From the NCBI RefSeq assembly GCF_019334565.1, contig NZ_CP079724.1, forward strand, positions 889,001 to 953,000: 64,000 nucleotides of DNA. The letters are read 5' to 3'. Position numbers and translations under genes: made by a program. Source of the stretch: Streptococcus oralis. GTDB lineage: Bacteria > Bacillota > Bacilli > Lactobacillales > Streptococcaceae. Below the pieces are notes generated by a model, which was not told where the DNA came from, ran no database searches, and saw only the letters and a program-made list of their open reading frames with translations. Shown in pieces: positions 57,451 through 64,000 of the stretch. Position 1 is the stretch's first letter. Every line of letters begins with the position of its first letter.

Positions 57451-58791
57451 ATGTATCCAACCCATCAATTTAAAGACAAGTTTGTCTTATTTCTTAAGAT
57501 ATTTTTCCCTATCCTGATTTATCAGTTTGCCAATTATTCTGCCTCATTTGTTGATACAACCATGACTGGGCAGTACAATACCATGGACTTGGCAGGAGTA
57601 TCAACTGCAACGAGTCTATGGAATCCTTTCTTTACTTTTTTAACAGGGATTGTTTCGGCCATGGTTCCCATCATAGGCCATCATCTGGGACGGGGCAAAA
57701 AGGAAGAAGTAGCATCTGATTTTTACCAATTTATCTACTTGGCTTTCGGACTGTCTTTGGTCTTGCTTGGCATGGTAGTATTCTTAGCGCCACCTGTCTT
57801 AAACAACATCGGACTAGAAGCTCAAGTGGCGGCAGTTGCAGTTTCCTATCTTTGGTACCTGTCTATCGGGATTATTCCCTTGTTGCTTTTTAGTGTCATT
57901 CGGTCATTGTTAGATTCTCTTGGTTTGACCAAACTATCGATGTATCTGATGCTCCTATTACTTCCGCTCAATAGTGGTTTTAACTATCTCTTGATATATG
58001 GAGCATTCGGTTTTCCTGAGCTTGGTGGTGCAGGAGCAGGGCTAGGAACTTCGCTAGCCTATTGGGTTTTATTGGGCATTTCCCTGCTTGTTTTGTTCAA
58101 ACAAAAAAGATTAAAAGCGTTACATCTTGAAAAACGGATTCCACTCAATATAGATAAAATCAAGGAAGGTGTTCGGCTAGGTCTACCAATCGGGGGAACC
58201 GTCTTTGCTGAAGTAGCTATCTTTTCTGTGGTTGGCTTGATCATGGCTAAGTTTTCATCGCTCATCATCGCAAGTCACCAGTCAGCTATGAACTTTTCGA
58301 GTCTCATGTACGCTTTTCCCATGAGTATTTCCTCTGCTATGGCGATTGTTGTGTCTTACGAGGTTGGGGCTAAACGTTATGAGGATGCAAAAACCTATGC
58401 TCGTCTGGGGAGAGTAACCGCCCTTATTTTTGCAGGTCTTACCCTGTCTTTTCTCTACATTTTTAGAGATCGTGTTGCAAATCTATATGGAAATGACCCT
58501 CAGTTCATTGAAACAACTGCTGTATTTCTAACCTACAGTCTCTTTTTTCAGTTAGCTGATACCTTTGCGGCTCCGCTCCAAGGAATTTTAAGAGGGTATA
58601 AGGACACTATCGTTCCTTTCTATCTTGGCCTAATCGGATATTGGGGAGTAGCGATACCTCTAGGATATCTACTAGATCAGGTAACTGACTTAGGGGCATT
58701 TGCCTACTGGATTGGGTTGATTGCCAGCTTGATTGTTTCTGGTTGTTTGTATCAATGGCGTTTGAAAACAGTAATGAAAAGATTGAGCTAA
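57451..58791 (+). CDS. MATE family efflux transporter
   Basis: A 446-aa multidrug and toxin extrusion-type transporter with 12 predicted membrane helices in two homologous halves (FANYSASFVDTTMTGQYNTMDLAGVSTAT in the first, SSLIIASHQSAMNFSSLMYAFPMSISSAMAIVVSYEVGA in the second). The fold uses a Na+ or H+ gradient; the substrate is unknown. It lies 41 bp after pyrC and has a weak GAGAG ribosome site, so it may be transcribed from the ung promoter. A terminator follows. Confidence 0.93.
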   Translation: MYPTHQFKDKFVLFLKIFFPILIYQFANYSASFVDTTMTGQYNTMDLAGVSTATSLWNPFFTFLTGIVSAMVPIIGHHLGRGKKEEVASDFYQFIYLAFGLSLVLLGMVVFLAPPVLNNIGLEAQVAAVAVSYLWYLSIGIIPLLLFSVIRSLLDSLGLTKLSMYLMLLLLPLNSGFNYLLIYGAFGFPELGGAGAGLGTSLAYWVLLGISLLVLFKQKRLKALHLEKRIPLNIDKIKEGVRLGLPIGGTVFAEVAIFSVVGLIMAKFSSLIIASHQSAMNFSSLMYAFPMSISSAMAIVVSYEVGAKRYEDAKTYARLGRVTALIFAGLTLSFLYIFRDRVANLYGNDPQFIETTAVFLTYSLFFQLADTFAAPLQGILRGYKDTIVPFYLGLIGYWGVAIPLGYLLDQVTDLGAFAYWIGLIASLIVSGCLYQWRLKTVMKRLS

Positions 58792-58846
58792 TTTTAAGAA
58801 ATTATCCCGAAAAACAACTTTGTGAAAAAATGCTCTAACTAGAGAG

Positions 58847-58876
58847 AATCCCTGTTTTAACAGGGGTTTATTTTTT
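58847..58876 (+). terminator. Terminator after the MATE gene
   Basis: AATCCCTG-ttttaa-CAGGGGTT (one GT pair) followed by a long T run. Confidence 0.85.
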
Positions 58877-58906
58877 TAAATTGTGAAATTTTATTAGCCA
58901 TATACT

Positions 58907-58935
58907 TTGACAGTGTATACTAAAAAAGGTAAAAT
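58907..58935 (+). promoter_or_regulatory. pdh operon promoter
   Basis: Consensus TTGACA (58907-58912) and TAAAAT (58930-58935) are 17 bp apart. A direct repeat, TATACT...TATACT, brackets the -35. A TTGTGAAA half-site about 25 bp upstream resembles half a Rex operator, but no second half is seen. Confidence 0.8.
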
Positions 58936-58969
58936 AGTAAGGTAAGTACAAAGTTAGAAAGGCAAGATT

Positions 58970-59938
58970 ATGTCAACTTTAGATAAGAATCTTTTGCTAG
59001 AGATGTTCCGTAAGATGGAAGAAATCCGTCGCATGGACTTAAAAATTGCTCAGTTAGTGAAAAAGGGGAAAGTTCCCGGTATGACTCACTTTTCTGTCGG
59101 AGAGGAAGCTGCTAACGTTGGAGCGATGCTGGCTCTTAATCCAGATGATCTGATTACCTCAAATCACCGTGGACACGGGCAAGCTATTGCTAAGGGGATT
59201 GACCTCAACGGAATGATGGCTGAAATCCTTGGTAAGTACACCGGTACTTGTAAAGGAAAAGGTGGTTCCATGCATATCGCTGACCTTGATGCTGGTAACC
59301 TCGGTGCCAATGGTATCGTAGGTGGTGGTATGGGTATCGCTGTCGGTGCAGCCCTCAGTCAACAAATGCAACATACTGGGAAAATCGTTGTTTGTTTCTT
59401 TGGAGATGGGGCGACCAACGAAGGTGTTTTCCACGAAGCAGTGAACATGGCTTCTATTTGGAAACTTCCTGTTATTTTCTACTGCATTAACAACGGTTAT
59501 GGGATTTCTGCGGATATCAAGAAAATGACCAATGTGGAGCATATCCATCAACGTAGTGCGGCATATGGAATTCCTGGAATGTTTATCGAAGATGGGAACA
59601 ACGTCATCGATGTCTATGAAGGATTTAAGAAAGCTGTAGATCATGTTCGTGGTGGCAATGGCCCAGTCTTGATCGAAAGTGTAACCTATCGCTGGCTTGG
59701 TCACTCATCATCTGATCCTGGTAAATATCGTACGCGCGAAGAAGTGGAATTGTGGAAACAAAAAGACCCAATCGAAAACCTTCGCAAATACCTCATTGAA
59801 AACAATATTGCAAGTGCAGAAGAATTGGAAGAAATTCAAGCACAAGTCAAGGAAGCAGTAGAAGCTTCTGTTAAATTTGCAGAGGAAAGCCCATTCCCAC
59901 CACTAGAATCAGCATTTGAAGATATTTACGCAGACTAA
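58970..59938 (+). CDS. pdhA: Pyruvate (acetoin-type) dehydrogenase E1 alpha subunit
   Basis: A 322-aa thiamine-diphosphate-dependent E1 alpha subunit. Visible: HFSVGEEAANVGAMLAL, NHRGHGQAIAKG, the TPP/Mg motif GDG...NN from FFGDGATNEGVFHEAVNMAS to CINN (about 145-175), and the phosphorylation-loop-like YRWLGHSSSDPGKYRT. It decarboxylates pyruvate and passes the acetyl group to the lipoyl domain. Homologues are also called AcoA in pneumococcus. It overlaps nothing but leads into pdhB by 16 bp. Confidence 0.95.
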   Translation: MSTLDKNLLLEMFRKMEEIRRMDLKIAQLVKKGKVPGMTHFSVGEEAANVGAMLALNPDDLITSNHRGHGQAIAKGIDLNGMMAEILGKYTGTCKGKGGSMHIADLDAGNLGANGIVGGGMGIAVGAALSQQMQHTGKIVVCFFGDGATNEGVFHEAVNMASIWKLPVIFYCINNGYGISADIKKMTNVEHIHQRSAAYGIPGMFIEDGNNVIDVYEGFKKAVDHVRGGNGPVLIESVTYRWLGHSSSDPGKYRTREEVELWKQKDPIENLRKYLIENNIASAEELEEIQAQVKEAVEASVKFAEESPFPPLESAFEDIYAD

Positions 59939-59954
59939 GGAGAAAGAGATAAAA

Positions 59955-60947
59955 ATGGAAACAAAAACAATGTCCTTCCGTGACACCATTATCCTTGCTA
60001 TGTCTGAGGAAATGCGTCGCGATGAAAATGTATTCTTGATGGGAGAAGACGTCGGTGTCTTCGGAGGAGACTTCGGAACTTCTGTCGGAATGCTCGAAGA
60101 ATTTGGTCCAGAACGTATCCGTGACTGTCCGATTTCTGAAGCTGCCATCTCTGGAGCAGCAGCAGGAGCAGCCATGACAGGACTTCGTCCAATCGTCGAT
60201 ATGACCTTCATGGACTTCTCGGTTATTGCCATGGACAATATCGTCAACCAAGCTGCTAAAACACGTTATATGTTTGGTGGGAAAGGTCAGGTTCCAATGA
60301 CTGTACGTTGTGCAGCTGGTAACGGAGTTGGTTCTGCAGCTCAGCACTCTCAGTCTCTAGAGTCTTGGTTTACACACATCCCAGGTCTTAAGGTTGTAGC
60401 TCCAGGTACACCTGCTGACATGAAAGGACTTCTCAAGTCTTCTATCCGTGATAACAACCCTGTTATCATCCTTGAATACAAGTCAGAATTTAACCAAAAA
60501 GGGGAAGTGCCAGTTGATCCAGACTATACAATCCCACTTGGGGTTGGGGAAATCAAACGCGAAGGAACAGATGTAACAGTCGTTACTTATGGTAAAATGC
60601 TTCGCCGTGTGGTTCAAGCTGCTGAAGAATTAGCAGAAGAGGGAATTTCAGTTGAAATTGTGGACCCACGTACCCTCGTTCCACTTGATAAGGATATCAT
60701 CATTAACTCAGTGAAGAAGACTGGTAAGGTCGTTCTGGTCAACGACGCCCACAAAACAAGTGGCTATATCGGAGAGATTTCAGCTATTATTTCAGAATCA
60801 GAAGCATTTGATTATCTAGATGCGCCAATCCGCCGTTGCGCCGGAGAAGATGTGCCAATGCCTTACGCGCAAAACCTTGAAAATGCAATGATTCCAACAG
60901 TTGAAAGCATCAAAGATGCCATCCGTAAGACATATAACAAAGAATAA
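59955..60947 (+). CDS. pdhB: Pyruvate (acetoin-type) dehydrogenase E1 beta subunit
   Basis: A 330-aa E1 beta subunit. ATG 59955 (METKTMSFRDTII) has AAGGAGAAAG upstream; an earlier in-frame ATG (59916) lies in pdhA. The transketolase pyrimidine-binding domain has LMGEDVGVFGGDFGTSVGMLEEFG and RIRDCPISEAAISGAAAGAAM; the C-terminal domain has GKVVLVNDAHKTSGYIGEISAII. It forms the alpha2beta2 E1 with pdhA. The 217-bp gap to pdhC contains structured RNA copy B. Confidence 0.95.
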   Translation: METKTMSFRDTIILAMSEEMRRDENVFLMGEDVGVFGGDFGTSVGMLEEFGPERIRDCPISEAAISGAAAGAAMTGLRPIVDMTFMDFSVIAMDNIVNQAAKTRYMFGGKGQVPMTVRCAAGNGVGSAAQHSQSLESWFTHIPGLKVVAPGTPADMKGLLKSSIRDNNPVIILEYKSEFNQKGEVPVDPDYTIPLGVGEIKREGTDVTVVTYGKMLRRVVQAAEELAEEGISVEIVDPRTLVPLDKDIIINSVKKTGKVVLVNDAHKTSGYIGEISAIISESEAFDYLDAPIRRCAGEDVPMPYAQNLENAMIPTVESIKDAIRKTYNKE

Positions 60948-61041
60948 TACATAATATAAGTTATGTAAATAAAATAAAAAAGACGAGAAACTTTGTATCT
61001 TTTAGGTGCAGAACTCTTTTCGTCCTTGATATTATAGATTA

Positions 61042-61137
61042 GAGCACGGGCTAAAAGCTCGGAAAAAAGATAAATCTCCTTGACTTCATCGAAGTCTGCG
61101 TTGATTTCCTATTTTTCGGTCGCTTTTAAACGCCCTT
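61042..61137 (+). ncRNA. Structured RNA element, copy B (between pdhB and pdhC)
   Basis: An interrupted stem: GGGC (61048-61051) with GCCC (61132-61135), AAAAGC (61053-61058) with GCTTTT (61122-61127), GAAAAA / TTTTTC, AAATC / GATTT and a perfect apical hairpin GACTTC-atc-GAAGTC (61082-61096). The outer helix differs from copy A (GGCC / GGTC) by changes that preserve pairing. It ends 29 nt before the pdhC ATG. A TATTAT just upstream may be a -10. A partly paired GACGAGAAA / TTTTCGTC stem precedes it within the same gap. Confidence 0.65.
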
Positions 61138-61164
61138 TGCATCATAAATAGAATTGGAGAGGTC

Positions 61165-62208
61165 ATGGCTGATGACAAGCTAAGAGCGACTCCTGCGGCT
61201 AGAAAGTTAGCGGATGATCTAGGGATCAACCTCTACGACGTTTCTGGCTCAGGTGCAAACGGTCGTGTCCACAAAGAAGACGTGGAAACTTATAAAGACA
61301 CAAATGTGGTTCGCATTTCGCCACTTGCAAAACGAATTGCCCTCGAACATAACATTGCTTGGCAGGAAATCCAAGGAACAGGTCATCGTGGTAAAATCAT
61401 GAAGAAGGATGTTTTGGCCTTGCTTCCTGAAAATATCGAAAACGACACCATCAAGTCTCCTGCTCAGATTGAAAAAGTGGAAGAAGTTCCAGATAATATC
61501 ACTCCTTATGGTGAGATTGAGCGTATTCCAATGACACCAATGCGTAAGGTTATCGCGCAACGTATGGTTGAATCTTACCTAACTGCGCCAACTTTCACAC
61601 TTAACTATGAAGTTGATATGACTGAAATGCTGGCTCTTCGTAAGAAGGTTCTTGAGCCAATTATGGAAGCAACTGGTAAGAAGACTACTGTAACAGACCT
61701 TCTTTCACTCGCTGTTGTAAAAACATTGATGAAACACCCTTACATCAACGCTTCATTGACAGAAGACGGCAAGACCATTATCACTCATAACTATGTCAAC
61801 CTTGCGATGGCGGTTGGTATGGATAATGGATTGATGACACCTGTTGTCTATAATGCTGAAAAAATGAGCTTGTCAGAGTTGGTCGTAGCCTTTAAGGATG
61901 TGATTGGTCGTACCTTGGACGGTAAATTGGCTCCAAGCGAACTGCAAAATTCAACCTTCACAATCAGTAACTTGGGAATGTTTGGCGTTCAGTCCTTCGG
62001 TCCGATTATTAACCAACCAAACTCAGCTATCATCGGGGTTAGCTCAACAGTTGAGAAACCTGTAGTTGTCAATGGTGAGATTGTTATTCGTCCTATCATG
62101 AGCCTGGGGTTAACTATTGACCACCGTGTCGTAGATGGTATGGCTGGTGCTAAGTTTATGAAAGACTTGAAAGCCTTAATTGAGAACCCAATCTCAATGT
62201 TGGTTTAA
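61165..62208 (+). CDS. pdhC: Dihydrolipoamide acetyltransferase E2 without lipoyl domain
   Basis: A 347-aa E2 acyltransferase. Unusually it has no N-terminal lipoyl domain: it begins with a peripheral subunit-binding domain (about 5-43, TPAARKLADDLGINL ... GANGRVHKEDV), followed by a second such domain (about 52-91, SPLAKRIALEHNIAW ... GHRGKIMKKDV). The catalytic acyltransferase core follows (about 115-347) with the active-site DHRVVDG near residue 318. The lipoyl group is supplied by the lipoyl domain fused to LpdA, encoded next. An AGAGG ribosome site precedes ATG 61165, and the start MADDKLRATPAARKL is the natural domain boundary. Confidence 0.93.
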   Translation: MADDKLRATPAARKLADDLGINLYDVSGSGANGRVHKEDVETYKDTNVVRISPLAKRIALEHNIAWQEIQGTGHRGKIMKKDVLALLPENIENDTIKSPAQIEKVEEVPDNITPYGEIERIPMTPMRKVIAQRMVESYLTAPTFTLNYEVDMTEMLALRKKVLEPIMEATGKKTTVTDLLSLAVVKTLMKHPYINASLTEDGKTIITHNYVNLAMAVGMDNGLMTPVVYNAEKMSLSELVVAFKDVIGRTLDGKLAPSELQNSTFTISNLGMFGVQSFGPIINQPNSAIIGVSSTVEKPVVVNGEIVIRPIMSLGLTIDHRVVDGMAGAKFMKDLKALIENPISMLV

Positions 62209-62253
62209 AAATACAGTATTTATTTTTAGAGATATAGATAAAGGAAGTAAGAC

Positions 62254-63957
62254 ATGGCCTTAGAAGTAATTATGCCAAAAGCCGGCGTGGATATGACAGA
62301 AGGACAAATCGTCCAATGGAATAAGAAAGTCGGAGAATTTGTAAAAGAAGGAGAAATCCTTTTGGAAATCATGACTGACAAAGTCAGCATGGAATTGGAA
62401 GCCGAAGAAGATGGATACTTGATTGCCATCCTCAAAGGAGATGGTGAAACTGTTCCAGTAACTGAAGTTATCGGTTACCTTGGAGAAGAAGGGGAAAACA
62501 TCCCAACAGCTGGAGCAGCTGCGCCAGAATCAAAACCTGCACCTGCAGCTAGTGCCTCAAACGACGATGGTAAAAGCGATGATGCCTTTGATATCGTTGT
62601 GATTGGTGGAGGTCCTGCTGGTTATGTTGCAGCCATTAAAGCTGCCCAACTCGGTGGGAAGGTTGCCCTTGTTGAGAAATCTGAACTCGGTGGAACGTGT
62701 TTGAACCGTGGCTGTATCCCAACGAAGACCTACCTTCACAATGCTGAAATCATCGAAAATATCGGTCATGCAGCAAACCGAGGTATCGTCATCGAAAATC
62801 CAAACTTCACTGTAGATATGGATAAACTTTTAGAGACAAAATCTAAGGTTGTCAATACTTTGGTTGGTGGCGTTGCGGGTCTTCTTCGCAGCTACGGAGT
62901 TACAGTTCATAAGGGTGTTGGTACTATCACTAAAGATAAGAATGTCTTGGTAGATGGTTCTGAATTGCTTGAAACCAAGAAAATCATCCTTGCTGGTGGT
63001 TCAAAAGTCAGCAAGATTAACGTCCCTGGTATGGAATCTCCACTTGTGATGACCAGCGATGATATTCTTGAAATGAACGAAGTTCCAGAAAGCCTCGTAA
63101 TCATCGGTGGTGGGGTTGTCGGTATCGAACTCGGCCAAGCATTCATGACATTTGGTTCAAAAGTAACTGTCATCGAAATGATGGACCGTATCGTTCCAGC
63201 TATGGATGCTGAAGTTTCTAAGAACCTTCGTTTGATCCTTGAGCGCAAAGGTATGACCATCTTAACTGACACTAAGCTCCAAGAAATCATCGAGGAAAAT
63301 GGTCAACTTCGTATCAAGGTTGAAGGAAAAGATGATATCATCGCAAGTAAAGCTCTTCTTTCAATCGGTCGTGTGCCAGACCTTGAAGGTATTGGCGATG
63401 TTGAGTTTGAATTGGATCGTGGTCGCATCAAGGTTAACGAATATATGGAAACTTCTGTTCCTGGAATCTACGCACCTGGTGACATCAACGGTACGAAGAT
63501 GTTGGCGCACGCAGCCTTCCGCATGGGTGAAGTTGCCGCTGAAAATGCCCTCAAAGGAAATCATGCTGTTGCCAAATTGAACTTGACTCCTGCAGCCATC
63601 TATACTCTTCCTGAAGTAGCAGCAGTAGGTCTAACTGAAGAACAAGCACGTGAGAAATACGATGTAGCCATCGGTAAATTCAACTTTGCAGCTAACGGCC
63701 GTGCTATTGCATCAGATGCTGCTCAAGGTTTCGTAAAAGTTATCGCTGATAAGAAATACGGGGAAATCCTTGGTGTGCACATCATTGGTCCTGCAGCCGC
63801 AGAATTGATCAACGAGGCATCAAGTATCATCGAAATGGAAATCACTGTTGAAGAAATGCTGAAGACTATCCACGGACACCCAACCTACTCTGAAGTGATG
63901 TACGAAGCGTTTGCGGATGTTCTAGGAATGGCCATCCATTCACCTAAGAAAAAATAA
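62254..63957 (+). CDS. lpdA: Dihydrolipoamide dehydrogenase E3 with fused lipoyl domain
   Basis: A 567-aa E3 subunit. Residues 1-80 are a biotinyl/lipoyl domain with the modified Lys43 in TDKVSME. An Ala/Pro-rich linker (about 85-110) leads to the flavoprotein: FAD motif VIGGGPAGYVAAIKAAQ, redox disulfide GGTCLNRGCIPTK (about 147-159), NAD motif IIGGGVVGIELGQ, YAPGDINGTKML and the C-terminal His-Glu pair HGHPTYSE. It reoxidises dihydrolipoamide to NADH. The fusion compensates for the lipoyl-less E2; the pneumococcal homologue is known to carry this domain. An AAGGAAG ribosome site precedes the ATG. Confidence 0.97.
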   Translation: MALEVIMPKAGVDMTEGQIVQWNKKVGEFVKEGEILLEIMTDKVSMELEAEEDGYLIAILKGDGETVPVTEVIGYLGEEGENIPTAGAAAPESKPAPAASASNDDGKSDDAFDIVVIGGGPAGYVAAIKAAQLGGKVALVEKSELGGTCLNRGCIPTKTYLHNAEIIENIGHAANRGIVIENPNFTVDMDKLLETKSKVVNTLVGGVAGLLRSYGVTVHKGVGTITKDKNVLVDGSELLETKKIILAGGSKVSKINVPGMESPLVMTSDDILEMNEVPESLVIIGGGVVGIELGQAFMTFGSKVTVIEMMDRIVPAMDAEVSKNLRLILERKGMTILTDTKLQEIIEENGQLRIKVEGKDDIIASKALLSIGRVPDLEGIGDVEFELDRGRIKVNEYMETSVPGIYAPGDINGTKMLAHAAFRMGEVAAENALKGNHAVAKLNLTPAAIYTLPEVAAVGLTEEQAREKYDVAIGKFNFAANGRAIASDAAQGFVKVIADKKYGEILGVHIIGPAAAELINEASSIIEMEITVEEMLKTIHGHPTYSEVMYEAFADVLGMAIHSPKKK

Positions 63958-64000
63958 ATAAGTTTTTCAACTAAATTTTCTTAAAGTAGTACGGACGGCA

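Noticed and set aside
59159-59704. 181-codon open frame on the minus strand inside pdhA
   Set aside because: Antisense shadow of a well-conserved gene; Cys/His-rich composition typical of reverse frames and no ribosome site.
59871-60347. 158-codon minus-strand open frame across pdhA/pdhB
   Set aside because: Antisense to two conserved coding regions with no start signals.

Overview
The window reads as a chromosomal segment of a mitis-group Streptococcus (S. mitis / S. oralis / S. pneumoniae relatives). This rests on the low GC content, the streptococcal VicRKX set, a GlgBCDA operon with a GlgD subunit, a NADP-dependent GapN, a clusterless MutY, and an AcoABCL-type pyruvate dehydrogenase whose lipoyl domain sits on the E3 subunit. 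From memory, several blocks follow pneumococcal gene order, but the blocks are joined differently, so this is probably not a close TIGR4-like genome. I see no rRNA, tRNA, CRISPR array, prophage or intact insertion sequence.

Layout. 1-2.9 kb: pcrA (5' end outside the window) and radC. 2.9-7.7 kb: a leftward cluster of a glutamine-amidotransferase-like hydrolase, rex, two small conserved proteins, a cysteine desulfurase, a divergent PRPP-synthetase paralogue and a CYTH protein. 7.8-12.5 kb: relQ-nadK-pseudouridine synthase-pta, then mutY. 12.5-15.4 kb: vicR-vicK-vicX. 15.4-20.6 kb: a two-gene restriction-modification-like island (N6-adenine methylase plus a GIY-YIG/helicase/partial-methylase protein), bracketed by two identical 25-bp terminator copies. 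20.6-22.9 kb: a thioredoxin-like protein and phosphoglucomutase, both leftward. 23.2-30.5 kb: lipoprotein, ABC-F ATPase, Rgg regulator, MFS exporter, ligA. 30.7-40.6 kb: pullulanase, gapN and the glycogen operon glgBCDA. 40.7-44.4 kb: phosphatase, glycerate kinase, a YueI-like protein and enolase. 44.5-51.1 kb: accessory genes, including a glycosyltransferase/glycosidase pair and a frameshifted membrane protein. 51.2-53.8 kb: a second defence-like island (DUF262/DUF1524 nuclease plus a membrane protein), inserted in front of a HAD phosphatase gene whose 5' end is partly duplicated on the far side. 53.9-58.8 kb: HAD phosphatase, small unknown protein, ung, mutX, pyrC, MATE exporter. 59-64 kb: pyruvate dehydrogenase pdhA-pdhB-pdhC-lpdA.

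How it fits together. Much of the window is central carbon metabolism: phosphoglucomutase, glycogen synthesis and debranching, gapN, enolase, Pta and PDH. Candidate CcpA operators lie at the promoters of pgm, glgB and eno, and a candidate Rex operator lies at rex. A second theme is nucleotide hygiene and repair (pcrA, radC, mutY, ligA, ung, mutX).

Most interesting signals: (1) the GIY-YIG/helicase plus split-methylase island and its duplicated flanking terminator; (2) the DUF262/DUF1524 plus membrane-protein pair inserted next to a relic of its target gene; (3) two diverged copies of a structured RNA with compensatory changes, each ending exactly 29 nt before a start codon; (4) three genes (mutY, the ABC-F gene, ligA) whose -10 box lies exactly 6 nt before the ATG, predicting leaderless mRNAs; (5) RadC and a PRPP-synthetase paralogue that lack key catalytic residues.
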